Below are positions 44,341 through 53,606 of a stretch of DNA of 64,000 nucleotides, piece by piece (the first letter of the stretch is position 1; each line of letters starts with the position of its first letter). The stretch comes from CAZTDU01 sp964617355. Its GTDB lineage: Bacteria > Pseudomonadota > Gammaproteobacteria > Burkholderiales > SG8-39. The notes under the pieces were generated by a model. The model was not told the DNA's origin, searched no databases, and was given only the letters and a program-made list of their open reading frames with translations. A program made the position numbers and the translations under genes. The stretch spans positions 29,761 through 93,760 of the forward strand of contig CAZTXP010000055.1 in NCBI GenBank assembly GCA_964617355.1, in the 5' to 3' direction.

Positions 44341-44369
44341 CAAAAACGGAGAGCCGAGGCTCTCCGTTT
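44341..44369 (-). terminator. Intrinsic terminator/attenuator between gltI and gltJ
   Basis: Read on the minus strand, AAACGGAGAGCC and GGCTCTCCGTTT form a stem of up to 12 bp around TC, followed by a run of five T. It lies 16 bp past the gltI stop and 12 bp before the gltJ start. Its position inside the operon suggests partial read-through. Confidence 0.85.
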
Positions 44370-44384
44370 CGCGGGCCGGTCCGG

Positions 44385-45287
44385 TTACTTGTAGACCGCC
44401 GGGTCGCCCGAGTCGGTCGGGTTGGCGAACACCTTCTTCAGCACGTCGCCCATCGGCACGTTCAGGTTGACGCCCTTCGGCGGCACCGGCTTGAGGAACC
44501 ACTTCTCGTAGATCGGGGTGATCTGGCCCGACTTGTAGAGGTTCGCCACCGCCGCGTCGACCACCTTCTTGAAGGCGGCGTCGTCCTTGCGGACCATGAT
44601 GCCGTACGGCTCGACCGACAGCGCCTCTGCCGAGATCACGTAGTCGCCGGGCGCGCGCGAGGATGCGACCAGGCTGTACATGATGATGTCGTCCATCACG
44701 AAGGCCACGGCGCGGCCGGTCTCGACCATCTGGAAGGCCTCGGCGTGGCCGTTGGCCGAGATGATGTTCATGCCGAGGTTCTGCGCCGCGTTGATCTCGG
44801 TGATCTGCTTGATGTTCGTGCTGCCCGCGGTCGAGACGATGGTCTTGCCCTTCAGGTCGGCGAGCGCCTTGATGTTCGAGGCCTTCTTCGACACGAAGCG
44901 GTTGGCGGTGACGAAGTGCGTCATCGTGAACCAGACCTGCTTCTGGCGCTCGATGTTGTTGGTGGTCGAGCCGCACTCGAGGTCGATGGTGCCGTTCGCC
45001 ATCAGCGGGATGCGGTTGGCCGAGGTGACCAGCTGGTACTTGGTCTCGAGCTTGCCGAGCTTCAGCTCGGCCTTCACCGCGTCGACGATCTTGCCGCAGA
45101 TCTCCATCGCGTAGCCGATCGGCTGCTGCTTGTCGTCGTAGTACGAGAACGGGATCGAGGCGTCGCGGTGGCCGACGGTGATGACGCCCGACTTCTTGAC
45201 CTTGTCGAGCGTGCCTTCCTGCGCGGCGGCCGGCAGCGAGACGGACGCGGCGGCGAGCAGGGCGAAGAGCGTGGTGGTAACGCGCAT
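44385..45287 (-). CDS. gltI: Glutamate/aspartate ABC transporter periplasmic binding protein
   Basis: Periplasmic binding protein (SBP_bac_3) of 300 residues. The start MRVTTTLFALL follows GGAGGA, and the signal peptide ends at about residue 22 (AAAQEGTLDK). Family motifs are GVITVGHRDASIPFSYYDDK, IGYAMEICGKIVDAVK, LVTSANRIPLMANGTIDLEC and KGKTIVSTAGSTNIKQI. They match the GltI/glutamate-aspartate branch closely. It is the first gene of the importer operon and is divergent from acetoacetyl-CoA synthetase, with 148 bp between starts; I saw no clear palindrome in that interval. Confidence 0.94.
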   Translation of the reverse strand: MRVTTTLFALLAAASVSLPAAAQEGTLDKVKKSGVITVGHRDASIPFSYYDDKQQPIGYAMEICGKIVDAVKAELKLGKLETKYQLVTSANRIPLMANGTIDLECGSTTNNIERQKQVWFTMTHFVTANRFVSKKASNIKALADLKGKTIVSTAGSTNIKQITEINAAQNLGMNIISANGHAEAFQMVETGRAVAFVMDDIIMYSLVASSRAPGDYVISAEALSVEPYGIMVRKDDAAFKKVVDAAVANLYKSGQITPIYEKWFLKPVPPKGVNLNVPMGDVLKKVFANPTDSGDPAVYK

Positions 45288-45435
45288 GGGGGAAATCCTC
45301 CGGTTGGGAGATGGCATTCTGTGGAGTGGTCCCACGGGTGTCAAGGCGACGCCACGATGGTGCGCCCTGCACCGGCGCGGGGCGGCCCGATGCGCGATAA
45401 TCCGCATCCTCTCCCGAAGTCCCCCCGAGCCCGCC

Positions 45436-47397
45436 ATGGAACCCCTCTGGTCCCCGTCGAAGGACGCCGTCGAGCACGCCCAGATCACCGACTTCATGCG
45501 CTGGGCCGGCCGCCGCGAGAAGCGCGAGTTCCCCGACTACGCGTCGCTCCATGACTGGTCGATCCGGGACGTCGAGGGATTCTGGGGCGCGTTCTGGGAC
45601 TGGTCCGGCGTGGTCGCCTCGAAGAAGGGCAGCACCGTGGTCGACGACCCGTCGCTGCTGCCGGGCGCGAAGTGGTTCCCGGAGGCGCGCCTGAACTTCG
45701 CCGAGAACCTCATGAAGCGCGGCGACCGCGGCGACGCCATCGTGTTCTGGGACGAGACCGGCTTTCGCCGGCGCCTGTCGTACTCCGACCTGCACACCGA
45801 CGTGTCGCGCGCCGCGAAGGCGCTCGCGCAGCTCGGCATCCGGCCCGGCGACCGCGTGGCCGCATTCATCCCGCACATGCCCGAGACCATGGTGCTCGCG
45901 CTCGCGGCGATCTCGCTGGGCGCGGTGTGGTCGTCTTGCTCCCCCGACTTCGGCACCGACGGCGTGCTCGACCGCTTCGGCCAGACGGAGCCGAAGGTGC
46001 TGTTCGTCGCCGACGGCTATCGCTACGCCGGCAAGACCCACGGCACGCTCGAGCGCGTCGCCGAGATCGCCGCGCAGCTGCCCAAGCTGAGGAAGGTGGT
46101 CGTCGTGCCGCACCTCGAGGCGAAGCCCGACGTGTCCGACATCCCGAAGGCGGTGCGCTACGACGACTGGCTCGCGCCGCACCAGGCCGGCGAGATCGAG
46201 TTCGCGCAGCTGCCCTTCGACCATCCGCTCTTCATCCTCTTCACCTCGGGCACCACCGGCAAGCCCAAGTGCATCGTGCACAGCGCCGGCGGCGCGCTGC
46301 TGCAGATGCTGAAGATGTACAAGCTGCAGTTCGACGTGCGGCCCGGCGACCGCTTCTTCTACTACAGCACCACCAACTGGGTGATGTGGAACCTCCTCTT
46401 CGGCGCGCTCGCCGCCGAGGCCGCGATCCAGTGCTACGACGGCTCGCCGTTCGAGCGCGCGGGTAACATCCTGTTCGACTTCGCCGCCGAGGAGCGCTGG
46501 ACGCATTTCGGCACCTCGGCCAAGTACATCGACGCGGTGGCCAAGCGCGGCCTGGAGCCGGCGCAGACCCACGACCTCTCGGCGCTGCGCATGATCATCT
46601 CGACCGGCTCTCCGCTGGTGCCCGAGAGCTTCGACTACGTCTACGAGCACTTCAAGGCCGACGTGTGCCTGTCGTCGATCTCGGGCGGCACCGACATCCT
46701 CGCGGGCTTTGCCGACGCGTGCGCGATCCTGCCGGTGTACCGCGGCGAGCTGCAGTGCCGGTCCCTGGGCATGGCGGTCGAGGTCTGGGACGAGAACGGC
46801 AAGCCCCTGGTCGGCGAGAAAGGGGAGCTCGTCTGCACCAAGCCCTTCCCGACGGTGCCGCTCGGCTTCTGGAACGACCCCGGCGGCAAGCGTTTCCACG
46901 AGTCGTACTTCGCGCGCTTCCCGGGCGTGTGGACGCACGGCGACTGGTGCGAGCTCACCGAGCGCGGCACGATGATCGTCTATGGCCGCTCGGACGCGAC
47001 GCTGAATCCCGGCGGCGTGCGCATCGGCACCGCCGAGCTCTACGGGCAGGTCGAGCACATCCACGAAGTCGAGGAGTCGGTGGCCATCGGCCAGCTGTGG
47101 CCGCCCGGGAAGCCCACCGACACGCGCGTCGTGCTCTTCGTGCGGCTGCGCCCCGGCTACAAGCTCGACGCCGCGCTGGAAGAGAAGATCCGCAAGCGCA
47201 TCCGCGAGCACGCCACGCCGCGCCACGTGCCGGCCAGGATCGTGCAGGTGCCCGACATCCCGCGCACCAAGAACGGCAAGGTGGTGGAACTCGCGGTGCG
47301 CTCGGTGGTGCACGGCATGCCGGTGGCGAACACCGACGCGCTGGCGAACCCCGAGGCGCTGCAGCTCTTCCGCGACGTGCCGGCGCTGCGCGACTGA
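45436..47397 (+). CDS. Acetoacetate--CoA ligase (acetoacetyl-CoA synthetase)
   Basis: Cytoplasmic acyl-CoA synthetase of 653 residues, the usual length for this enzyme, which activates acetoacetate with ATP and CoA. Family-typical segments are WSIRDVEGFWGAFWDWSGV, PGAKWFPEARLNFAENLM, AVWSSCSPDFGTDGVLDRFG, the AMP motif LFTSGTTGKPKCIVHSAGG, DRFFYYSTTNWVMWN, SSISGGTDI and the C-terminal catalytic lysine region RTKNGKVVELAV. The start MEPLWSPSKDAVEHAQI was preferred over longer frames that run through the gltI promoter. It would feed ketone-body or polyhydroxybutyrate-derived acetoacetate into acetyl-CoA metabolism. Confidence 0.94.
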   Translation: MEPLWSPSKDAVEHAQITDFMRWAGRREKREFPDYASLHDWSIRDVEGFWGAFWDWSGVVASKKGSTVVDDPSLLPGAKWFPEARLNFAENLMKRGDRGDAIVFWDETGFRRRLSYSDLHTDVSRAAKALAQLGIRPGDRVAAFIPHMPETMVLALAAISLGAVWSSCSPDFGTDGVLDRFGQTEPKVLFVADGYRYAGKTHGTLERVAEIAAQLPKLRKVVVVPHLEAKPDVSDIPKAVRYDDWLAPHQAGEIEFAQLPFDHPLFILFTSGTTGKPKCIVHSAGGALLQMLKMYKLQFDVRPGDRFFYYSTTNWVMWNLLFGALAAEAAIQCYDGSPFERAGNILFDFAAEERWTHFGTSAKYIDAVAKRGLEPAQTHDLSALRMIISTGSPLVPESFDYVYEHFKADVCLSSISGGTDILAGFADACAILPVYRGELQCRSLGMAVEVWDENGKPLVGEKGELVCTKPFPTVPLGFWNDPGGKRFHESYFARFPGVWTHGDWCELTERGTMIVYGRSDATLNPGGVRIGTAELYGQVEHIHEVEESVAIGQLWPPGKPTDTRVVLFVRLRPGYKLDAALEEKIRKRIREHATPRHVPARIVQVPDIPRTKNGKVVELAVRSVVHGMPVANTDALANPEALQLFRDVPALRD

Positions 47398-47401
47398 CGC
47401 G

Positions 47402-49783
47402 TCAGGCCGCGCGCGCCTCGGGCGCCGCGGCCGGCAGCGCGAGGTAGAAGGTCGCGCCGTGCTCCGGCGCTGCCTCGAACCAGATGCGCCCGCCGTGGCG
47501 CTCGACGATGCGCTTGGCGTTGGCGAGGCCGATGCCGGTGCCCTCGAACTCGGCGTCGGTGTGCATGCGCTGGAACACGCCGAAGAGCTTGCCCGAGTAC
47601 TTCATGTCGAAGCCGACGCCGTTGTCGCGCACCCAGATCACGTCCTCGCCATCCTCGCGGCGCGCGCCGATCTCGATGCGCGCCTCTTCGCGCTTGCCGG
47701 TGTACTTCAGCGCGTTGTCGATCAGGTTCTGCAGCGCCAGGCGGATCAGCGTCGGGTCCGCGCGCACGCTGGGCAGCGGCGCGATCTCCCAGCGCACGCG
47801 TCGCCCGCCCGCGCCGGCTTCCTCGACGATCGCGGCCACCGTGCGCGCGAGGTCGGTGTCGCGCAGGTCGAGCGTGCGGCGGCCGAGGCGCGAGTAGTCG
47901 AGCAGGCTGTCGATCAGCGTGCCGAGGCGCGTGGCGGCGCGCCCGGCGCGGTCGGCGTAGCGCGCCGGCTCGCTGCCCGGCGGCAGGTAGCCGTCCTCGA
48001 TCAGCATGCGCGTGAAGCCGGCGATGTGCCGCAGCGGCGCGCGCAGGTCGTGCGACACCGAGTACGAGAAGGACTCCAGCTCCTGCACCGCGCGCTCCAG
48101 TTCGGCGGTGCGCTCCTTCACCTTCGCCTCGAGCGATTCGTTCAGCCTGCGGATCTCCTCGGCGGAGCGGCGCAGCGCGCTGACGTCCTGCAGCACGGTG
48201 AGTCGCGCCTGCGCGCCGTACCATTCCATCGGCTCGACCGACACCAGCGTCTCGGCCACCTCGCCCGAGCGCTTGCGCAGCCGCCAGGGGACCCCGCGCA
48301 CCTTCTCGCCGCGCGTCGCCGCGTCGGCGAGCGGGCGTCGCTCCGCGTCGGTGTTGAAGATGCCGAGTTCCAGCGCGGTGCGCCCGACCATCTCCTCGCG
48401 CGCATAGCCGAAGAAATCCTCGAGCGCCGGGTTGACCTCGACCAGCCGGCCCTCGTCGCCGATCGTCACCGCCACCGGCAGCGGGCTCGCCGAGAACAGC
48501 TTGTTGAAATGGCGGCTCTCCTCCAGCGCGATGCGGCGCGCGCGCTCCAGCGCGGTGACGTCGCGCGTGGCGATCACGATCACGGCCTGGCCTTTCCACG
48601 AGATGCGCTCGGCGGCGACCTGGCAGTGCGCGAGGCCGTTGGCGGTGTGGAAGCGCGCCGCGAAGCCGGTGACGCGCTCGCCCGCCTTCACGCGCGCGAC
48701 GAGTTCCTCGCGCGCGCGCGGCTCGGCCCACAGGCCGAGGGTGCCGACGGTCTGGCCGAGGCTGCGCGACGCCGACAGGCCGTACATCTGCAGCCAGGCC
48801 TCGTTCACCTCGAGCAGGCGCCCGTCGTCGAGCGTCGCGATGGCGAGCGGCTCCGGGATCAGGCGGAACACGCGCTCGAAGTGCGCCGTCATGCGCGCGG
48901 CCTCCTCGCGCGCCTGCGCGAGTTCGGTGATGTCGATGCCGATCGCGAGCAGGCCGGGCTCGCCGTCGTGGTCGATGGGCTGCACCGAGAACAGCACCTG
49001 CACCGTGCTGCCGTCGACGCGCTTCAGCGAGCGCTCGAAGCGCATTGCTTCCGCGCGCTCGATCGCGGGTGCGAGCGCGTCGCGCCGCGAGCGGTCGGAC
49101 GACCATACGCCGAGGTCGAGCATGGTGAGCTCGTTCGCCTCCTCGGCGGTGTGGCCGGTGATGCCCGACCAGGCCTTGTTGACGTAGCGGAAGCGCCCGT
49201 CGTCGCGGCCCACGATCGCCACCAGCGCCGGCGTGTGCTCGAGGATGTCGTGGAAGCGCTGCTCCGCGCGGCGCAGTAGCGTGACGTCGGTGCCGCGGAA
49301 GAAAAGGTGCGTGACGCGGCCCTGCGCGTCCTTCATCGGCGACAGCACCGCCTCGCGGTGCAGGCGTTCGCCCGTGGTGCGGAAATCCGAGGTCAGCCGC
49401 AGCGCGCGGCCGGTGCGCACCACCTCGCGGTGGGGCGCGAGCGCGGCATCGATCTCCGCCTCGCTGTAGCCGACGCGCTCGCGCAGCATGGTCGCGAGGT
49501 CGAGGGTCTTCCAGTCCTCCTCGGTGGCCTGCGGCAGCGCGCGCGCGAACCAGGCCTTGTTCGCGGCGTTCATGTCGTCGTTGATGAAGGCGCCGTCCTC
49601 GCGCACGCGGATCACGCCCATGAGGTCGGTGGTGTTCTCCCACGCCAGGCGCAGCCGCAGGCGCTGCTCGCGCTCGGAGAGGAACAGCCGCCGCTGGCCG
49701 ATCGCCCCGGCGACGGCCGCGACCACCGCGAGCGCCGCGGCGCCGACGCCGATGTAGACCGCGAGGGTGGGGATCTGCAGCAT
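47402..49783 (-). CDS. Multi-PAS sensor histidine kinase
   Basis: Kinase of 793 residues. One N-terminal membrane helix (PTLAVYIGVGAAALAVVAAV) is followed by four to five PAS/PAC domains (repeats of ERFHDILEHTPALVAIV, ERVFRLIPEPLAIATL and NKLFSASPLPVAVTI-type sequence) and a coiled coil (RLNESLEAKVKERTAELERA). The phosphoacceptor is His578 in FSYSVSHDLRAPLRHIAGF, and the ATPase has NLIDNALKYT, VRDNGVGFDMKYSGKLFGVF and GTGIGLANAKRIVERHGG. This C-terminal layout is the bacteriophytochrome-like kinase type. No response regulator gene is adjacent, so its partner is elsewhere. It is convergent with acetoacetyl-CoA synthetase, with 4 bp between. Confidence 0.93.
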   Translation of the reverse strand: MLQIPTLAVYIGVGAAALAVVAAVAGAIGQRRLFLSEREQRLRLRLAWENTTDLMGVIRVREDGAFINDDMNAANKAWFARALPQATEEDWKTLDLATMLRERVGYSEAEIDAALAPHREVVRTGRALRLTSDFRTTGERLHREAVLSPMKDAQGRVTHLFFRGTDVTLLRRAEQRFHDILEHTPALVAIVGRDDGRFRYVNKAWSGITGHTAEEANELTMLDLGVWSSDRSRRDALAPAIERAEAMRFERSLKRVDGSTVQVLFSVQPIDHDGEPGLLAIGIDITELAQAREEAARMTAHFERVFRLIPEPLAIATLDDGRLLEVNEAWLQMYGLSASRSLGQTVGTLGLWAEPRAREELVARVKAGERVTGFAARFHTANGLAHCQVAAERISWKGQAVIVIATRDVTALERARRIALEESRHFNKLFSASPLPVAVTIGDEGRLVEVNPALEDFFGYAREEMVGRTALELGIFNTDAERRPLADAATRGEKVRGVPWRLRKRSGEVAETLVSVEPMEWYGAQARLTVLQDVSALRRSAEEIRRLNESLEAKVKERTAELERAVQELESFSYSVSHDLRAPLRHIAGFTRMLIEDGYLPPGSEPARYADRAGRAATRLGTLIDSLLDYSRLGRRTLDLRDTDLARTVAAIVEEAGAGGRRVRWEIAPLPSVRADPTLIRLALQNLIDNALKYTGKREEARIEIGARREDGEDVIWVRDNGVGFDMKYSGKLFGVFQRMHTDAEFEGTGIGLANAKRIVERHGGRIWFEAAPEHGATFYLALPAAAPEARAA

Positions 49784-49787
49784 TGGC

Positions 49788-50471
49788 TCAGTGCAGCGTC
49801 GCGCGCCGGCCTTCGTAGATGCCCTGCAGCAGCCGCAGCGAGCCCAGGCACGCCGCTTCGTGGCTGAGCCTATGGCCGAGGCGCTCGACGATGTCGAGCG
49901 TCACCGGGACGTGCAGCGCCGAGAGCACGCGCGCCGCGCGCTCTGCATGCACCCGCGACACGATCATGTCGTCGGCGCCGTGCACGAGGTGGATGCGCGA
50001 GGCGATCGAGGCGCCCTCGCGCGGCAGGCGCGCGAAGCGGGCCGCGTACGCGACCACCGCGCCGGCGAGGCCGGGCACCGCCTTGGCGAGTTCCAGCGCG
50101 ACGGTGCCGCCCTGCGAATAGCCGATCAGCACCGTGCGCCGCGGCGGCACGCCGTTCTGTGCCTGCTCGCGCCGCACGAGGTCTTCCAGCCGCGGCAGGA
50201 TCGCGTTCACGCGCTCGACGCGGTTGTCGTCGTTCAGGCCCTGCATCGGGAACCACTGCTGCAGGCCGGCGTCGGCCTCGGCGGCGCGAAAGCCGCTGGG
50301 CACCACCAGCGCCGCGCTCGGGAAGCGCGACTGGAAGCGGAACGCGAGCGGGATCATCGATTGCGCCGTGGCGCCGGTGCCGTGCAGGAAAACGAACAGG
50401 TGCCCCGGGCGAGCGGTGGCCGGGGCGGCGCCCGCGGGGGCGAAGCGATAGGTCTTGAGGGCGCTGTGCAT
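49788..50471 (-). CDS. Phospholipase/carboxylesterase-type alpha/beta hydrolase
   Basis: Serine hydrolase of 227 residues. The early strand LFVFLHGTGATAQSM, nucleophile elbow VLIGYSQGGTVALELA, acid region HLVHGADDMIVSRVHAE and His in VERLGHRLSHEA fit the YpfH/abhydrolase_2 family. The start MHSALKTYRFAPAG was chosen because the upstream in-frame sequence overlaps the divergent ABC gene. It lies 4 bp upstream of the PAS kinase gene on the same strand, so they may be cotranscribed. The substrate is unknown. Confidence 0.88.
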   Translation of the reverse strand: MHSALKTYRFAPAGAAPATARPGHLFVFLHGTGATAQSMIPLAFRFQSRFPSAALVVPSGFRAAEADAGLQQWFPMQGLNDDNRVERVNAILPRLEDLVRREQAQNGVPPRRTVLIGYSQGGTVALELAKAVPGLAGAVVAYAARFARLPREGASIASRIHLVHGADDMIVSRVHAERAARVLSALHVPVTLDIVERLGHRLSHEAACLGSLRLLQGIYEGRRATLH

Positions 50472-50565
50472 CGTCGGGCAGCCCACGGCCGCCCGCGGCC
50501 ATTCTCGCGCCGCGAAAGGCGTTCTGTAAACTGAAAACCGTCCCTTCCAGAAGGCGCTTTCGCCC

Positions 50566-52287
50566 ATGCCGCAGCCCAAGCCGATGTCCCGGGAGTTCTT
50601 TCGCGCGTTCTGGGCGCTCGCCCGGCCGTACTGGGTGTCCTCGGCCCGTCGCAAGGGGCTGCTGCTGCTCGCCTCGGTGGTCGGCCTGGCCCTCGGCCTC
50701 GTCTGGCTCGAGGTGCAGTTCAACGCCTGGTACAAGGATTTCTACGACAGCCTCGAGAACAAGAACGCCGACAAGTTCTACGCCTCGCTGCTGCTCTTCA
50801 CCGGCATCGGCCTGGGCTACATCGTGGTCGGCGTCTACAAGCTCTACCTGCAGCAGATGCTGCAGATCGAGTGGCGCACCTGGCTCACCGAGAACCTGCT
50901 CGCCGACTGGCTGAAGGATCGCGCCTACTACCGCCTGCAACTGGGAGATGCCGGCACCGACAACCCGGACCAGCGCATCGCCGAGGACCTGCGCCTCTTC
51001 GTCGACGACACGCTGTCGCTGTCGCTCGGCCTCTTGTCGGCGGTGGTCACGCTCGCCTCCTTCGTCGCCATCCTGTGGATGCTCTCCGGGCCGATCACGC
51101 TTCCCGTCGCGGGCGGCATCGTGGTCGAGGGCTACCTCGTCTGGTGCGCGCTGCTCTACGCGGTGTTCGGCACCATCGGCACGCACTACATCGGCCGGCG
51201 CCTCGTGGCGCTGAACTACGACCAGCAGAAGTACGAGGCCGACTTCCGCTACAGCATGATGCGCCTGCGCGAGAACGCCGAGGGCGTCGCGCTCTACCGC
51301 GGCGAGGAAGGCGAATCGGCGATCTTCCGCTCGCGCTTCGGCCAGGTGATCGCGAACTGGTGGTCGATCATGAAGAAGCGGAAGCAAATGGCGTGGTTCA
51401 CGCTATCGATCGACCAGGTCGCGGTGGTGTTCCCGTACGTGGTGGTCGCGCCTCGATTCTTCTCGGGCGCGATCCCGCTCGGCGGCATGGTGCAGACCGC
51501 CACCGCCTTCGGACAGGTGCGCGGCGCGCTGTCGTGGTTCATCGACGCCTACGCGCGCCTCGCCGAATGGTCGGCGACCGTCGAGCGCCTGCGCAGCTTC
51601 ACCGAGGCGCTCGAGCGCGCGCGCCGCGAGGCCGCCGCCGCGCAGGGCGAGCGCAGCGAGGGCGAGGCCGGCGCGAGCCTCGCGCTCGAGGAGGTGTCGC
51701 TGCGCCTGCCGCAGGGCCGAGAACTGCTCGCCGGCGCCACGCTGGAGATGAAGCGCGGCGAATCCGTTCTGGTCACCGGCGCCTCCGGCTCGGGCAAGAG
51801 CACGCTCTTCCGCGTGCTGGCCGGCATCTGGCCGTACTGGAAGGGCCGCATTCGCCTGCCTGGCGGTGCGCGGCTCCTCTTCCTTCCGCAGCGCCCGTAC
51901 CTGCCGATCGGCCCGCTGAAGCGTTCGGTCGCGTATCCCGCGCCCGAGGATTCGGTCGCCGACGCCGACCTGCGCGACGCGCTCGCCGCCGTCGGCCTCG
52001 GCCACCTCGCCGACGACCTCGAGCGCGACGAGAACTGGGGGCAGGTGCTCTCCGGCGGCGAGCAGCAGCGCCTCGCGTTCGCGCGCGCGCTGGTCTCGCG
52101 GCCTGATTGGCTCTTCCTCGACGAAGCCACCGCCGCGCTGCCCGAGGCCGCGCAGGCCGAGCTGTACCGGCTCGTGCGCGAGCGCCTGCCCGGCACCACC
52201 CTCGTCTCGATCGGCCACCGCGACAGCCTCGCCGCCTTCCACGAGCGGCGCGTCTACTGGCGCGAAGGCCACCTCGCTGCCGCCTGA
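50566..52287 (+). CDS. SbmA/YddA-like ABC transporter (fused permease-ATPase)
   Basis: Half-transporter of 573 residues. The N-terminal membrane domain of the SbmA/BacA type (ABC_membrane_2) has VWLEVQFNAWYKDFYDSLEN, WRTWLTENLLADWLKDRAYY and DNPDQRIAEDLRLFVDDTLS, which are diagnostic. The C-terminal ATPase contains Walker A GASGSGKSTL (about residue 404), signature LSGGEQQRLAFARAL (about 493) and Walker B WLFLDEATAAL (about 514). It belongs to the YddA/Rv1819c branch, linked in relatives to vitamin B12, peptide or hydrophilic-compound transport. The metallo-hydrolase gene follows 14 bp later, so a shared function is possible. Confidence 0.93.
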   Translation: MPQPKPMSREFFRAFWALARPYWVSSARRKGLLLLASVVGLALGLVWLEVQFNAWYKDFYDSLENKNADKFYASLLLFTGIGLGYIVVGVYKLYLQQMLQIEWRTWLTENLLADWLKDRAYYRLQLGDAGTDNPDQRIAEDLRLFVDDTLSLSLGLLSAVVTLASFVAILWMLSGPITLPVAGGIVVEGYLVWCALLYAVFGTIGTHYIGRRLVALNYDQQKYEADFRYSMMRLRENAEGVALYRGEEGESAIFRSRFGQVIANWWSIMKKRKQMAWFTLSIDQVAVVFPYVVVAPRFFSGAIPLGGMVQTATAFGQVRGALSWFIDAYARLAEWSATVERLRSFTEALERARREAAAAQGERSEGEAGASLALEEVSLRLPQGRELLAGATLEMKRGESVLVTGASGSGKSTLFRVLAGIWPYWKGRIRLPGGARLLFLPQRPYLPIGPLKRSVAYPAPEDSVADADLRDALAAVGLGHLADDLERDENWGQVLSGGEQQRLAFARALVSRPDWLFLDEATAALPEAAQAELYRLVRERLPGTTLVSIGHRDSLAAFHERRVYWREGHLAAA

Positions 52288-52301
52288 ATGAAAGGATCGT
52301 C

Positions 52302-53582
52302 ATGTCCGAGTTGCTGAAGCGCACCGACCGCCTGTGGTCCGGCGAAGCCACCACCGCCGAGCCCGACTATCACCCGTTCTCGATGCTGCGCACGCTCGAG
52401 GAACTCGCGCCCGGCGTGGGCTTCTACAAGACCTTCGTCAACATCACCGCCGTGAAGACGGGCGAGGGCCTCGTGCTCGTCGACACCGGCGCCTACCACC
52501 CGGTAGCGCGCAAGTACAACTTCGAGGCCATCCGCGGCTGGAGCAAGGACCGCATCGGCGCCGCGATCTACACGCATGGCCACGTCGACCACGCCTACGG
52601 CCTGCCGCCGTTCCTGGAGGAGGCGAAGACCAAGGGCTGGGCCGCGCCGCGCATCGTGGGCCACGTGAACGTGCTGCCGCGCATGCAGCGCTATGTCGCC
52701 ACCGCCGGCTACAACACCATCATCAACACGCGCCAGTTCGGCCAGCACAACCCCTGGCCCGTCGAGTACGACGCGCCCACCGAGACCTTCGAATCGGAAA
52801 CGAAGCTCTCCATCGGCGGCACGCGCTTCGAGGTCTACCACGCCAAGGGCGAGACCGACGACCATGCCTGGGTCTTCCTGCCCGACACGAAGGTGCTCTG
52901 CACCGGCGACCTCTTCATCTGGGCCGCGCCCAACGCCGGCAACCCGCAGAAGGTGCAGCGCTACGCCGTCGAGTGGGCGAAGGCGCTGCGCGACATGGCG
53001 GCGAAGAAGCCCGCGCTGCTCCTGCCCGGCCACGGCCTGCCGATCGCAGGCGAGGCGCGCGTGCAGGAAGCGCTGCTCGACACCGCCGAATACCTCGAGT
53101 CGCTGGTCACGCAGACGCTCGCGCGCCTGAACGAAGGCCAGACCATCTACGAGATCGTCGAGAACGTGCGCCCGCCCGCGCGGCTGGAGGGCAAGCCCTA
53201 CCTCGCGCCGGTGTACGACGAGCCCACCTTCATCGTGAGGAACCTGTGTCGCTGCTTCGGCGGCTGGTACACCGGCGTGCCGAGCGAACTGAAGCCCGCG
53301 CCGCGAAAGCAGTTATCCAGCGAGATCGTCGCGATGGCCGGCGGCATGGAAAAGTTGCTCGCCCGTGCGCAGGAGCACCTCGCCAAGGGCGACGCCCACA
53401 TGGCCGCCCACTTCGTCGACTGGGCCGTCGACGCCGCGCCCGACAGCAAGGAAGCGCACGCGGTGCGCGCGAAGGTGTACGAAGCGCTCGCCAAGGCCGC
53501 GACCTCGACGATGTCGAAGGGGATCTATGGCGGGGCGGCGCGGGAGTCGGGCGAACGGGCCGGCTTGCCGGCGCGCAAGTAG
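52302..53582 (+). CDS. MBL-fold metallohydrolase, alkyl-sulfatase-like
   Basis: Protein of 426 residues. The metallo-beta-lactamase core has VLVDTGAYHPVARKY, the zinc motif YTHGHVDHAYG (HxHxDH), VYHAKGETDDHAWV, VLCTGDLFIW and LLLPGHGLPIAG. The C-terminal half, with AMAGGMEKLLARAQEHLAKG and AHMAAHFVDWAVDAAPDSKE, resembles the alkyl sulfatase dimerisation region. AAAGGATC precedes the ATG; an overlapping ATG at 52288 is out of frame. The likely reaction is hydrolysis of a sulfate or ester. No signal peptide is present, unlike SdsA1. It is probably cotranscribed with the ABC transporter gene. Confidence 0.9.
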   Translation: MSELLKRTDRLWSGEATTAEPDYHPFSMLRTLEELAPGVGFYKTFVNITAVKTGEGLVLVDTGAYHPVARKYNFEAIRGWSKDRIGAAIYTHGHVDHAYGLPPFLEEAKTKGWAAPRIVGHVNVLPRMQRYVATAGYNTIINTRQFGQHNPWPVEYDAPTETFESETKLSIGGTRFEVYHAKGETDDHAWVFLPDTKVLCTGDLFIWAAPNAGNPQKVQRYAVEWAKALRDMAAKKPALLLPGHGLPIAGEARVQEALLDTAEYLESLVTQTLARLNEGQTIYEIVENVRPPARLEGKPYLAPVYDEPTFIVRNLCRCFGGWYTGVPSELKPAPRKQLSSEIVAMAGGMEKLLARAQEHLAKGDAHMAAHFVDWAVDAAPDSKEAHAVRAKVYEALAKAATSTMSKGIYGGAARESGERAGLPARK

Positions 53583-53606
53583 CGCAGCCGGCCGCGAGCG
53601 CCCACC

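Noticed and set aside
45288..45435. Search for a regulatory palindrome between gltI and acetoacetyl-CoA synthetase
   Set aside because: No convincing inverted repeat or promoter boxes could be seen; only the gltI ribosome binding site is clear.
44326..47313. A 995-residue minus-strand open frame over acetoacetyl-CoA synthetase and gltI
   Set aside because: It is antisense to a full-length conserved enzyme and runs through the gltI promoter; no family motif is visible.
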